From NCBI RefSeq assembly GCF_001429505.1, contig NZ_LMJW01000020.1, forward strand, positions 346,296 through 410,295: a stretch of DNA of 64,000 nucleotides, read 5' to 3'. Made by a program: the position numbers and the translations under genes. Below, in pieces: positions 24,955 to 33,634 of the stretch (positions are counted from its first letter, which is position 1; every line of letters starts with the position of its first letter). The DNA comes from Allobosea sp. Root483D1 (lineage in GTDB: Bacteria; Pseudomonadota; Alphaproteobacteria; Rhizobiales; Beijerinckiaceae). A model generated the notes under the pieces. It searched no databases and was not told the origin of the DNA. It saw only the letters and a list, made by a program, of their open reading frames with translations.

Positions 24955-26114
24955 CGGGTCACCAGCGCGATGCGGGCATTATACCAGTTCATGAAGGCGG
25001 AGACGGCGAGGCCGATGACGAGATAGACCGCGAGCGTCATGGCGATGATCTCGATCGCCTGGCCGGTGTTGTTGAGCGCCGAGCCCATGAACAGGCTGAC
25101 CACGTCGGGATAGGCGATGGCGGCGCCGAAGGACGAGTTCTTCAGCACGTTGAGATACTGGTTGGTCATCGGCGGCGTCATCACCCTGAGCGCCTGCGGG
25201 ATGGTGACGAGCCGCAGTGTCTGGGCGGGCCGAAGGCCAAGCGCGCTCGACGCCTCGATCTGGCCGTGCGGGACCGACTGGATGCCGCCGCGCACGATCT
25301 CGGCGATGAAGCCGGCAGTGTAGGTGACCAAGGCCGCCAGCAGCGCGACGAATTCCGGGATGACGACGAAGCCGCCGCGATAGTTGAAGCCGCGCAGCAC
25401 CGGGATGTCCCAGCGCGTCGCCAATGTCGCCCAGGCCAGCGCCAGCACGGGGATGAGCAGGAGCAGGACGAGGCCGACGCGCAGGATCGGTGCGTCCTGG
25501 CCGGTCGCTTCCTTGCGCCGCCTGGCCCAGCGCAGGAAGAGCCAGTGCAGCAGGCAGGAGATCGCGATCGCGATGAAGGCGTATCTGAAGTTCGCGCCCG
25601 CATCGGGCAGCGGGATGGTCAGGCCGCGATTGTTGATGAAGGCGACGCCGAAGACCGAGAGGCTCTCACGCGGGGCGGGCAAAGCGGCGATGACGCCGAA
25701 ATACCAGAACAGCACGAAGAACAGCAGCGGGATGTTGCGGACGAACTCGACATAGGCGCCGGCGATCGCCTGCACCAGCCAGATCGAGGAGAGCCGGGCG
25801 ATGCCGATGAGGAAGCCGAGCGCCGTCGACAGCACCAGCGCGATCACCGTCACCAGCATCGTGTTGGCGACGCCGGCCCAGAACAGCGCGAGGATGTTGT
25901 CCGACTGGGTGTAGTTGGTCAGGACGAAGGGCACCTCGATGCCCGAGGTGCGCCAGAGGAAGTCGAAGCCCGAGGCGATGCCGGCCTGGACCATGTTCTG
26001 CGAGGCGTTGCGGATGAAATAGACCAGCAGCGCCACAAGGCCGATCAGCAACGCCGCCTGGTAGAAGACGTCGCGGACGCGCTTGTCATTGATGAAGGCG
26101 AGGACTTTGCTCAA
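24951..26114 (-). CDS. aapQ: general L-amino acid ABC transporter permease, AapQ-like
   Basis: 387 residues. HisM-type permease with the extended loop between the first spans typical of AapQ/BztB. It contains the EAA motif EIVRGGIQSVPHGQIEASSA and the family pattern PPMTNQYLNVLKNSSFG. It lies downstream of aapJ, separated by a repeat-bearing 122-bp spacer, and overlaps aapM by 4 bp. Confidence 0.88.
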   Translation of the reverse strand: MSKVLAFINDKRVRDVFYQAALLIGLVALLVYFIRNASQNMVQAGIASGFDFLWRTSGIEVPFVLTNYTQSDNILALFWAGVANTMLVTVIALVLSTALGFLIGIARLSSIWLVQAIAGAYVEFVRNIPLLFFVLFWYFGVIAALPAPRESLSVFGVAFINNRGLTIPLPDAGANFRYAFIAIAISCLLHWLFLRWARRRKEATGQDAPILRVGLVLLLLIPVLALAWATLATRWDIPVLRGFNYRGGFVVIPEFVALLAALVTYTAGFIAEIVRGGIQSVPHGQIEASSALGLRPAQTLRLVTIPQALRVMTPPMTNQYLNVLKNSSFGAAIAYPDVVSLFMGSALNNTGQAIEIIAMTLAVYLVIGLAVSAFMNWYNARIALVTR

Positions 26115-26140
26115 GGGGCGTCCGTCCGGCTTGCTGCGTC

Positions 26141-26224
26141 ATTCTCGGGCGCAGCGGAGCTGCGACCCGAGAATCTCCTGACACGAAGGCTGGTTTCCGA
26201 AATGGTCGGGTCAAGCCCGACCAT
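26141..26224. repeat. composite REP-like element (type B + type A)
   Basis: Type B: ATTCTCGGG (26141-26149) pairs with CCCGAGAAT (26166-26174), with CGCAGC-GGA-GCTGCG nested inside. Type A: ATGGTCGGG-TCAAG-CCCGACCAT at 26202-26224. The same B+A order recurs at 45231-45330. Position between aapJ and aapQ suggests it could damp expression of the permeases relative to the binding protein. Confidence 0.7.
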
Positions 26225-26236
26225 GACGCGGTTGTC

Positions 26237-27265
26237 TCACTGGAACGGCGGGGTGAAGAGCAGGCCGCCCTTGGTCCAGAGCTGGTTCTGGCCGCGCTCG
26301 AGCTTCAGCGGCGAAGCCAGGCCGACGGTGCGCTCATAGCTCTCGCCATAGTTCCCGACCTGCTTGATCGCCTTGTACATCCAGTCGTCGGGCAGGCCCA
26401 TCATCGCGCCGAAGCCGCCTTCGGCGCCGAGCAGGCGGCGGACCTCGGTGTTCTTCGAGTTCGCCTTCATCTCGTCGACGTTCTTGGAGGTGACGCCGAG
26501 CATCTCGGCGGCGATGGTGCCGTTCAGCACCCAGCGCACGATCAGCTGCCAGCGCTCGTCGCCATAGCGGGTCACCGGGCCCTGCGGGTCGTTCGAGATC
26601 GGCTTGGTCAGGATGACGTGGTCGTCCGGAACCTTGAGCTTGGCGCGCTGGCCGGCGAGGGCGCCGACGCCGGCGGTGTAGGCGTCGCAACGGCCGCTGT
26701 CATAGGCGGTGATGGCGTCGTCGTTCTTCTGGAAGTTGGTGATGGTGACCTTGAGGTTGCGCTCGCGGAACCAGTCGGCGGCGTTCTTCTCCTCGGTCGA
26801 GCCGGCGGCGACGCAGACCGAGGCGCCGTCGAGATCCTCGGCCGACTTCACATTGGCCTTCTTGCGGACGATGAAGGTCTGGCCCTCGTAGAAGTTGATG
26901 CCCTGGAAGTTGAGGCCGAGCGTGGCGTTGCGCGAGAAGGTGATGGTCGAGTTGCGCGAGAGCACGTCGACCTGGCCCGATTGCAGGATCGGCCAGCGCT
27001 GCTGCACCGACGTCGGCGTGTACTTCACCTTGGTGGCGTCGCCGAGCACGGCGGCGGCGAGCGCGCGGCAGTAATCGACGTCGAGACCGGTCCATTCGCC
27101 CTTGTCGTTGGCGAAGGAGAAGCCGGGCAGGCCGAGATGCACGCCGCATTCGAGATGGCCGCGCGCCTTGATCGCGTCGAGCGTCGGGCTGGGCGCGAGC
27201 TGCTGCGCGGAAGCGGCGAGGGTGCCGGCGGCGAGCAGCGCCGCGGCGAAAGTGATTGTCTTCAT
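26237..27265 (-). CDS. aapJ: general L-amino acid ABC transporter substrate-binding protein, AapJ-like
   Basis: 342 residues. Signal peptide MKTITFAAALLAAGTLAASA, then a family-3 solute-binding domain: AIKARGHLECGVHLGLPGFS, GEWTGLDVDYCRALAAAV, ending near KQVGNYGESYERT. It captures a broad range of L-amino acids in the periplasm. It is the first gene of the aapJ-aapQ-aapM run; the ATPase normally found fourth (aapP) is absent here. Confidence 0.92.
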   Translation of the reverse strand: MKTITFAAALLAAGTLAASAQQLAPSPTLDAIKARGHLECGVHLGLPGFSFANDKGEWTGLDVDYCRALAAAVLGDATKVKYTPTSVQQRWPILQSGQVDVLSRNSTITFSRNATLGLNFQGINFYEGQTFIVRKKANVKSAEDLDGASVCVAAGSTEEKNAADWFRERNLKVTITNFQKNDDAITAYDSGRCDAYTAGVGALAGQRAKLKVPDDHVILTKPISNDPQGPVTRYGDERWQLIVRWVLNGTIAAEMLGVTSKNVDEMKANSKNTEVRRLLGAEGGFGAMMGLPDDWMYKAIKQVGNYGESYERTVGLASPLKLERGQNQLWTKGGLLFTPPFQ

Positions 27266-27388
27266 GTCCGTTCCCCATCCTGCGGCGTCATGACGCCACG
27301 TCTGGGCGACTATGCAACAGCCTGGCGGGGGAAGGTAAGGGGGGTAGGGGAGGTTTCCTGCCAGAGGCTGACGCGGCCGTTCGGTCGG

Positions 27389-27718
27389 CTACCAGCCGCG
27401 CTGGGCCTTGATCGCCCGCTTCTGCATGTCCTTCTGCTGGCGCCAGTAGTCCTTCTGCGCGTCGTTCTGCATGCGCTGCCAGTCGCGGATGCGGTCCTTT
27501 CGCGAGGTCGCGTCGCGATAGTCGTTCCAGTCGTAGTGATCGTCATGGACGTCGTCGTCGCCGAGCGTATCGAAGAATTTTCGCAATGCCGAGCGAGCGG
27601 GTTCGATCGGCAAGACAGAGGTCATCTCGGGCAGAGGCGCGAAGACTGGTGCGGCGGAGACATTGGAGCCGATGGCGAAGGTGAGGCCCAGCGAGAGGAG
27701 GGCGATGCGGATCGTCAT
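27389..27718 (-). CDS. small secreted hypothetical protein
   Basis: 109 residues. Signal peptide MTIRIALLSLGLTFAIGSNV ends near SAAPVF. The mature protein is rich in Asp, Arg, Gln, Tyr and Trp, with DDDVHDDHYDWNDYRD followed by a basic tail (QKDYWRQQKDMQKRA). I chose ATG 27716-27718, just after GGGAGGGAG; a GTG 21 bp further up is possible. It lies 17 bp downstream of the serine hydrolase and is probably co-transcribed. No family recognised. Confidence 0.65.
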   Translation of the reverse strand: MTIRIALLSLGLTFAIGSNVSAAPVFAPLPEMTSVLPIEPARSALRKFFDTLGDDDVHDDHYDWNDYRDATSRKDRIRDWQRMQNDAQKDYWRQQKDMQKRAIKAQRGW

Positions 27719-27735
27719 GATGATGCTCCCTCCCG

Positions 27736-29274
27736 TCACTGCGCCGAGCGCGGGAAGGCATGCGGCAACTCGGGGCTGAGCCAGCGCATCTGCGTGATCT
27801 TGCCGGCAGCGTCGGTCTCGAAGCGCAGCCGAACGAAAGGCTCGCCGCCGGACATCTCAGCCGGTGCGACGAAGGCGCCGACCGGCGCCAGCCGCGCCTG
27901 GAACAAATAGGGGTCGTCCCTGTTCGGCTCGAGCAGGAGCTGCGCCTCGGTCTTTTCCAGCGTCAGGCCAAGCTTGCCCTCCATGAGTGCGACGGTGGCG
28001 TCGCCGAGGACGGATGAAGCGTAGCTGCCGGCAAAGGCGGCTGCGAGCGGCGAAAGCGGGCCGGGCACGAAGCCGGCGGCCTCGGTCTTGGCCGCCTCGC
28101 GACGGGTTTTCGCAGCGGCGGCCGCGAGCGCAACGTTATCGACGGCGGGGTTGCCGAGCACGCGATCGTAGAACCACATCGCCAGCGCGTCCGGCATGCC
28201 GCCATTCTCGAGATTGGTCAGGATGACGATGCCGGTCTTTCCATCAGGCAGGAAGCCGGCATGGGCGCCGAAGCCGGAGGTGCCGCCATTGTGCCAGATG
28301 ATCCGGCCGGGCGGCGTCGCGGTCGCGACCCAGCCGACGGCATAGGAGGTGCGCTCGTTCATGGCGACGCGCGGCGTCCAGGTGACGTCGAGATTGTCCT
28401 CGGAGACCAGGACCTTGCCCTCGAACTGGCCGCGGCCGAGCTGCAGGCGCAACCATCTGCCCATGTCGGGAATGTTCGAGTTGAGCGCCCCGGCTGGCCC
28501 GAGCGCGTAGGGGAAGGAGGGGTGGAAGGGCACGGCGACGGGCTTGTCGGCGAGGCGATGGCCCTGCGCATGGTTGGGCGCGGCGGTGATCGCCTCGGCC
28601 GTCGCCGTCGTCGCGCTCATGCCGAGCGGAGAGAGCAGGCTCGCCTTCAGGGAATCGAACCAGGACGGCGCGCCATTGGCCTTGGCGACGATCTCGCCAC
28701 CGACGACATGCGGGATGTTCAGATAGCGGAAATCGGAGCGGAACATCCCGAGCTGCGGGGCGACGCGCAGCGAGCGGATCAGCGTCTGCTTGTCGTAGCC
28801 GAGCATGGTGAGCGCGTCGTTGACGTAAGGCGTCAGGCCGGAGCGCTGGGCGGCGAGGTCGAGCACGCGGAAATCGCGGGTGACCCAGGGGTCGGCGAGC
28901 TGGAAATCGGGAACATGGTCGATGACCGGGTCGGTCCAGCCAAGCCGGCCGGCATCGACCGCCTGCGCCAGTGTGGTGGCGAGGAAGGCTTTTGTGGTCG
29001 AGCCGACCTGGAAGATCGTCTCGGGCGTGACCGGATCAGGCTTGCCGAGCGCGCGGACGCCGAAGCCCTTGGTGTAGATCAGCTTGTCGTCATGGACGAT
29101 GCCGACGGCGACACCCGGCACGGAGAAGGCCTTCATGCCCTCGGCGACCTGCTTCTCGAAATCGGGCAGCAGCGCTTCGATGGAGGCCTGGGTCGGCTGC
29201 TGTGCCTCCGCCTTCGTCACATTGGCCGTGGCGGCGAGGCCGAGCAGGAGCGCGGCTCCGATGATGGGCTTCAT
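27736..29274 (-). CDS. serine hydrolase, class C beta-lactamase-related family
   Basis: 512 residues. Signal peptide MKPIIGAALLLGLAATANV, then a beta-lactamase-like domain with SxxK at Ser92-Thr-Thr-Lys95, a YxN-type triad (YLN in DFRYLNIPHVVGG) and HNGGTSGFGAHAG in place of KTG. The C-terminal 120 residues form an extra beta domain, as in penicillin-binding-protein-like esterases/peptidases. It acts in the periplasm; the substrate may be a peptide, an ester or a cell-wall fragment, and true beta-lactam resistance should not be assumed. Confidence 0.88.
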   Translation of the reverse strand: MKPIIGAALLLGLAATANVTKAEAQQPTQASIEALLPDFEKQVAEGMKAFSVPGVAVGIVHDDKLIYTKGFGVRALGKPDPVTPETIFQVGSTTKAFLATTLAQAVDAGRLGWTDPVIDHVPDFQLADPWVTRDFRVLDLAAQRSGLTPYVNDALTMLGYDKQTLIRSLRVAPQLGMFRSDFRYLNIPHVVGGEIVAKANGAPSWFDSLKASLLSPLGMSATTATAEAITAAPNHAQGHRLADKPVAVPFHPSFPYALGPAGALNSNIPDMGRWLRLQLGRGQFEGKVLVSEDNLDVTWTPRVAMNERTSYAVGWVATATPPGRIIWHNGGTSGFGAHAGFLPDGKTGIVILTNLENGGMPDALAMWFYDRVLGNPAVDNVALAAAAAKTRREAAKTEAAGFVPGPLSPLAAAFAGSYASSVLGDATVALMEGKLGLTLEKTEAQLLLEPNRDDPYLFQARLAPVGAFVAPAEMSGGEPFVRLRFETDAAGKITQMRWLSPELPHAFPRSAQ

Positions 29275-29427
29275 TCAATATCCCCCAGGCATCGACTAGG
29301 CCAACAGACCGTGCTGCCGAAAGCGGGCCTGCCCGCCGGCGCCGGCACGATCACACGCCAGGTTCTGACTATAAGTAAATCGGATCTGGAGATTGTGACG
29401 GGATCGGCGACCCGGCCGAGACGCTGC

Positions 29428-30192
29428 TCAGCCGGGCAGGAAGGCGAGCTTTCCGTCCTCGCCCCTGATGGTCTCGATCGCAGTGCCGTAGAGCGCCCCG
29501 AGTCGCTCCGGCGTCAACAGTTCGCTCGCCTTGCCGCTGGCGAGCGCCCGGCCGTCGCGCAGGAGCAGCGCCCGGTCGGCATAGCGTAGCGCCTGGTTCG
29601 GGTCGTGGGTGGTGAAGAGCACGCCGAGACCCTCGGTTGCGAGACGGCGGATCTGGCTCATCACCTTGCCCTGGTTGCCGAAGTCGAGGCTCGCCGTCGG
29701 CTCGTCGAGGATGACGTAGCGCGGCTCCTGCGCCAGCGCCCGGGCGATCATCACGAGCTGGCGCTCGCCGCCGGAAATCTCGGTGTAGGGACGCTCCGCC
29801 AGATGGGCGATGCCGAGCCGGTCCAGCATCGCGGAGACCATTTCTCGATCATGAGAGGAGGGCGCGGCGAACAGACTTGAGCGGGCGGTGCGCCCCATCA
29901 GCACGATCTCGCTGACCGCGAAGGCAAAGGTGCCGGCATGGACCTGCGGCACATAGGCGAGGGCACGGGCCCGTTCGCCGATGGAGAGATCGGCTAGCGG
30001 CCTGCCATCGAGCGTGAGCGAACCGCCCTTCGCCGGTAGCAGGCCGAGCAAGGTCTTCAGCAGCGTGGTCTTGCCATGGCCGTTCGGGCCAAGCAGGGCC
30101 AGCACCTCTCCGCCAGCGAGGTCGAGCGCGATGTCGCGGCCGATCTCGCGGTCACGGTAGCCGTAGGCGAGGACGGAGGCTTCGAGGCTCAT
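29428..30192 (-). CDS. ABC transporter ATP-binding protein, FecE/BtuD-type
   Basis: 254 residues. Walker A GPNGHGKTTLLK, signature EISGGERQLVMIARALAQEP and Walker B YVILDEPTASLDFG match the ATPases of type II importers (iron-siderophore, haem, cobalamin, and molybdate of the MolC type). It overlaps the permease gene by 4 bp. With the permease and binding protein it makes a complete importer. Neighbouring tungstate/molybdate genes raise the possibility of an oxyanion ligand. Confidence 0.9.
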   Translation of the reverse strand: MSLEASVLAYGYRDREIGRDIALDLAGGEVLALLGPNGHGKTTLLKTLLGLLPAKGGSLTLDGRPLADLSIGERARALAYVPQVHAGTFAFAVSEIVLMGRTARSSLFAAPSSHDREMVSAMLDRLGIAHLAERPYTEISGGERQLVMIARALAQEPRYVILDEPTASLDFGNQGKVMSQIRRLATEGLGVLFTTHDPNQALRYADRALLLRDGRALASGKASELLTPERLGALYGTAIETIRGEDGKLAFLPG

Positions 30193-31199
30193 GACCAGCC
30201 TCCGCGCGCCGAGGCGAGCAGCCAGATGAAGAAGGGCGTGCCGATCACGGCGGTGAGGATGCCGAGCGGCGTCTCGACCGGGGCGGCAGTGCGCGCCAGC
30301 GTGTCGATGGCGAGGAGATAGCCGCCGCCGAGCAGCGCCGCCGTCGGCATCAGCCGGCCGAAATCGGGTCCGACGAGGAAGCGAGCGAGATGCGGCACGA
30401 CGAGGCCGACCCAGCCGATGATGCCGGCGGCTGCGACGCTAGCCGCCGTCACCAGCGTCGCGGAGGCGATGATGGCGATACGCAGCGGGCCGGTGGCGAG
30501 GCCGAGCGCACGCGCCTCTTCCTCCGGCAGCGACATCACGTTCATCCGCCAGCGCAATGCCAGCAGGACGATGGCGCCGATCAGGACCGGGCCTAGCAGG
30601 GGGATCAGGTCGGGCTTGGCCGTGCCGGCTAGGCTGCCGAGCAGCCAGAAAGTCATGGCCGGGAGCTGGTTGTACGGGTCGGCCCAGTACTTCACCAGCC
30701 CGATGCCGGCGCCGAGCAGCGAGCCGACGACGACGCCGGTCAATACCAGTACCAGCACGGGATCGCCGCGCCGGATCGTCGAGCCGACCGCATAGACCGC
30801 GCCGACCGCGACAAGCCCGCCGACGAAGGCGGCGAGCTGGATGCCGAACAGGCCGAGCGAGAGATAGATACCGATGACGGCGCCGAGCGCCGCGCCGGAG
30901 GATGCCCCGAGGATGTCGGGCGAGACCAGCGGATTGCGGAACAGGCCCTGGAAGGCGCAGCCGGCAATGGCGAGCGCCGCCCCGCACAGGATCGCCGCGA
31001 GGATGCGCGGGCCGCGGATGTTCCAGACCACGGTCTCGACCTGCGCCGGCAGGCCGGAGGGATCGCCCGAGACGAGCGACCAGACGAGGCGGCCGAGATC
31101 GCCGGGCGCGACCGGATAGCGGCCGAGCGCAAAGGCGGCGAGTACAGCCAGCGCGAGCAGGACGAGGGCGATCAGATTGCCGCGCAGGGAGGAGGTCAT
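30189..31199 (-). CDS. ABC transporter permease, FecCD family
   Basis: 336 residues, about ten membrane spans of the FecCD/BtuC fold. Typical motifs are PRILAAILCGAALAIAGCAF, PDILGASSGAALGAV and GWVGLVVPHLARFLVGPD. I chose ATG 31197-31199; the frame is open further upstream but that stretch is an intergenic repeat. It forms the homodimeric channel of the importer with the 29428-30192 ATPase. Confidence 0.9.
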   Translation of the reverse strand: MTSSLRGNLIALVLLALAVLAAFALGRYPVAPGDLGRLVWSLVSGDPSGLPAQVETVVWNIRGPRILAAILCGAALAIAGCAFQGLFRNPLVSPDILGASSGAALGAVIGIYLSLGLFGIQLAAFVGGLVAVGAVYAVGSTIRRGDPVLVLVLTGVVVGSLLGAGIGLVKYWADPYNQLPAMTFWLLGSLAGTAKPDLIPLLGPVLIGAIVLLALRWRMNVMSLPEEEARALGLATGPLRIAIIASATLVTAASVAAAGIIGWVGLVVPHLARFLVGPDFGRLMPTAALLGGGYLLAIDTLARTAAPVETPLGILTAVIGTPFFIWLLASARGGWS

Positions 31200-31240
31200 G
31201 AGATCAACGGGTTTTAGTCCACCACGGAACCACGACATGG

Positions 31241-31340
31241 TCATCCCGGACAAGCCGCGCAGCGGCGCCGATCCGGGACCCATGCCTGAACCGTTCCGGA
31301 ATGGATCCCGGGTCTCCGCTGCGCTGCGCCCGGGATGACA
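31241..31340. repeat. double palindromic repeat between binding-protein and permease genes
   Basis: TCCCGGA (31244-31250) pairs with TCCGGGA (31272-31278), and ATCCCGGG (31305-31312) pairs with CCCGGGAT (31329-31336). The intervening sequence is rich in GCGCAGCGG-type segments. It resembles the type B elements at 26141 and 45231 and could reduce transcription into the permease and ATPase genes. Confidence 0.6.
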
Positions 31341-31355
31341 CGACGATTTGAGACA

Positions 31356-32390
31356 TCACCCCCGCCCTGCCAGCACGCGGTCGAGCTGGGCCTCGCTCGG
31401 CGTCACCTGGTAGAACAGGGTGTGGAAGTCGCGGGCGAGCTTGCGGATGTCCTCCGGGAATTGCGCGGGATAGAGCAACTTCGCCAGCCACCACAGGCCG
31501 ATCGCCCGGTTGACCGAGGGCGGGAAGTCGACCCAGCCGAAAGGCAATTTCGGCGAGAGATGGACGCGGCCCTCGCGCACCGCCTTGACCCCGGCCCAGT
31601 TCGGATCGCTGCGCACGCTCTCAGCAAAGGCGAGGTCGATGGTGACTATGACGTCCGGGTTCCAGGCCAGAACCTGTTCGAGCGAGACCTGGGCGAGGCC
31701 GCTGCCTTGCTGTTCGGCGGCGGCGTTGCGAGCGCCGAGGAAGCTGAGCGTCTCGACATTGATCGAGCCGCCGAGCCCGGTCTCGAGCCCGCGCGGGCCG
31801 CGTGCATAGTAGACGCTCGGGCGCTTCCCGGTCGGGATCGCAGCGATGCGTCCGCGGATCGTCGCGAAACTGTCTTCGCACCAGCGCGCCAGCGTCTCGG
31901 CGCGCTCGCTCCGGCCGGTAAGCTGGCCGAGGATGCGGTAGCTCGCCGGGGTCTGGTCAAAGCGGCCGTCGAGCAGGGCATAGGGGATGCCGGTCTGCTG
32001 CTGCACGCGCTCGGCGAGCTCGACATAGGTGCGGCCGGTCGAGCCGGAATCGATGATCAGGTCGGGCCTGGCCTGGAGCACGGCTTCGAGATTGGCGCTG
32101 TTGCCGCGACCGGTGATGCGGCCGACCTCCGGCCGATCGCCGATCCCGGACAGCAGGAATTCGCGCTCCTCCGGCCGGTTGGCGCGGGGCCAGCCGAGCA
32201 GCAGGTCGGGCGCGAGGGTGTAGATCAGGATCGCCGCCGGCGGCCCTGCCGGAAAGATGCGCTCGACTTTGCCGGGAACCGGTACCTCGCGGGCGGCGCC
32301 GTCGCGGATCGTGGCAGCACGGGCGAAACGCGGGGCGGCCAGCGTCGCGCCAAGGCCGGCGAGGACGCAGCGGCGGTCAGGATGCAGCAT
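31356..32390 (-). CDS. ABC transporter substrate-binding protein, FepB/MolA-type (TroA-like fold)
   Basis: 344 residues. The start MLHPDRRCVLAGLGATLAA contains an Arg-Arg pair before a hydrophobic stretch, so export may be Tat-dependent. The mature part has the two-lobe type II binder pattern (DLLLGWPRANRP, LEAVLQARPDLIIDSGS, WNPDVIVTIDL). I chose the ATG at 32390, which overlaps the trmO-like stop by 14 bp, indicating translational coupling. The ligand may be an iron complex or, given the neighbours, molybdate/tungstate as in MolA. Confidence 0.85.
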   Translation of the reverse strand: MLHPDRRCVLAGLGATLAAPRFARAATIRDGAAREVPVPGKVERIFPAGPPAAILIYTLAPDLLLGWPRANRPEEREFLLSGIGDRPEVGRITGRGNSANLEAVLQARPDLIIDSGSTGRTYVELAERVQQQTGIPYALLDGRFDQTPASYRILGQLTGRSERAETLARWCEDSFATIRGRIAAIPTGKRPSVYYARGPRGLETGLGGSINVETLSFLGARNAAAEQQGSGLAQVSLEQVLAWNPDVIVTIDLAFAESVRSDPNWAGVKAVREGRVHLSPKLPFGWVDFPPSVNRAIGLWWLAKLLYPAQFPEDIRKLARDFHTLFYQVTPSEAQLDRVLAGRG

Positions 32391-32856
32391 GGGAGGCTTC
32401 CGTTGTCCCGTGCGAATGACTGCAGCGAAATGGCTTGATGTCGAGGAGCGGCGTGCCGTCGAGGCAGTCGAGCCCGCGCACCAGCAGGACGCCATCCTCG
32501 ATGCCTTCGAGCTTCACCCGCGACAATGCGATCGGGTTCGGCCGGACCGGCGAGCGCAGTGCGAAGGTGCCGAGCGTGCCGCCGCCGCGTGGTGTCTGCG
32601 TCAGCAGATCGCGCCGCGCCTCATGCATCCAGTAGAGCAAATCGAGTTCGGCGAAGGTCTCGATGCCCTTGAGCGCTGCCTGCCAGTACGGATCGATCTC
32701 CACCCGGCATAGCGGCCCGTCTTGCCGGCCCTGGCGCGGACAGTCATCGCGCGTCGCAAACGGCGTGCGGATGCGGCCGATGAAGACGAGCCGGGCGTCG
32801 GCCCGCTCGGGCAGGGGCGCTTCGGTCTCGCCTGGCCGGGTCGCTTGCCAATCCAT
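32377..32856 (-). CDS. TrmO/TsaA-like tRNA m6t6A37 methyltransferase family protein
   Basis: 159 residues forming a TsaA beta-barrel domain (FIGRIRTPFATRDDCPRQG, RSPVRPNPIALSRVKLEG, LDIKPF). Family members use SAM to methylate t6A37 in tRNA. Single-domain TsaA proteins also occur in metal or molybdate transport clusters, where their role is unclear. Here it sits between a ModA-like binding protein (15-bp gap) and the type II importer binding protein (overlap), so it is expressed with them. Confidence 0.85.
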   Translation of the reverse strand: MDWQATRPGETEAPLPERADARLVFIGRIRTPFATRDDCPRQGRQDGPLCRVEIDPYWQAALKGIETFAELDLLYWMHEARRDLLTQTPRGGGTLGTFALRSPVRPNPIALSRVKLEGIEDGVLLVRGLDCLDGTPLLDIKPFRCSHSHGTTEASHAAS

Positions 32857-32871
32857 GATGTCGCCTTTCCG

Positions 32872-33630
32872 CTATCCCGCGCGTGGCAGACCCGGCGCCA
32901 AGAAGCCATGCCGTGCCAGAAACGACTGACCCTGCGGCGAGAGGATGAACATGGCGAGCCGATAGCCACCCGGCGAGGCCTTGTTCAGCACCGTCAGGCC
33001 GTAATCGGCGCCGACAGCGAGCTGGTCCGGCAGGCGCAGCATCGCGATCCCCGGCTGTTCGTTCGCAAGCGGCTGGGCATTGGTACAATAGGCCAGGAAG
33101 ATGTCGGCCTCGCCGCTCGCCAGCTTGTGACCGTAGACATTGAGCCCGTCCGGCGCCGGCGTGCACTCCGGTCCGCCGGTGAGCTTCAGGGCTTTGGCTT
33201 CGAGCGCCGCCTTTGCACCGGGCTTCAGCGCCTCCGCTCTGGCAAAGACAGCGAAGGCATAATCGCCGGATGGGTCGGCCTTCGGCGACGAAGTGCCGAG
33301 CCTGACCTTGGGATCGAGCATCAGGTCGAGCAGGGTTGCTGCCGTGGCAACCAGCCCTGGCCGCAGGAAGGCGCAGAGCTCGTTGCGGGCGAAGAGCACG
33401 GCGGGACCGGCGAGGCCGGCGCGGGCCAACGCTTGCGGATGCTCCAGATTGGCCGAGGCGAAGACCTCGCCGGCCTCGCCTCGGACGAGCCGATCTTTGA
33501 GCAGGCCGGAGGCGCCGAATTGCAAGGAGACGGGAACACCCGTCTCGCTTTGGAAGGCGTCAGCAATGTCGAGCAGCGCCGCGCGCAGGCTGCCGGCAGC
33601 GTGCAGGCTCACCGGGGCTGGCGCAGTCAA
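32872..33630 (-). CDS. ModA-like substrate-binding protein lacking a signal peptide
   Basis: 252 residues. It is clearly a duplicate of the next gene upstream (shared HAAGSL, PKADPSGDYA, VGADYGLTV, RLAM.ILSP segments). It contains the ModA-type binding fold but starts with MTAPAPVSLHAAGSLRAALL and has no hydrophobic export signal. The only plausible start is TTG 33630, just after the upstream stop and a GAGGGG. Either it stays in the cytoplasm as an oxyanion sensor or store, or it is a decayed copy. The gap to modA-like copy 1 is only 4 bp. Confidence 0.8.
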   Translation of the reverse strand: MTAPAPVSLHAAGSLRAALLDIADAFQSETGVPVSLQFGASGLLKDRLVRGEAGEVFASANLEHPQALARAGLAGPAVLFARNELCAFLRPGLVATAATLLDLMLDPKVRLGTSSPKADPSGDYAFAVFARAEALKPGAKAALEAKALKLTGGPECTPAPDGLNVYGHKLASGEADIFLAYCTNAQPLANEQPGIAMLRLPDQLAVGADYGLTVLNKASPGGYRLAMFILSPQGQSFLARHGFLAPGLPRAG

Positions 33631-33634
33631 GATC

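Noticed and set aside
23191..25026. A 611-codon plus-strand frame across aapM and the membrane-protein gene
   Set aside because: Composition is Asp/Glu/Gln/Arg-rich, typical of antisense readings of membrane-protein genes; it crosses a gene boundary.
27736..29274. Calling the serine hydrolase a beta-lactamase resistance gene
   Set aside because: KTG is replaced by HNG and there is an extra C-terminal domain, which fits the broader esterase/peptidase group; substrate cannot be read from sequence.
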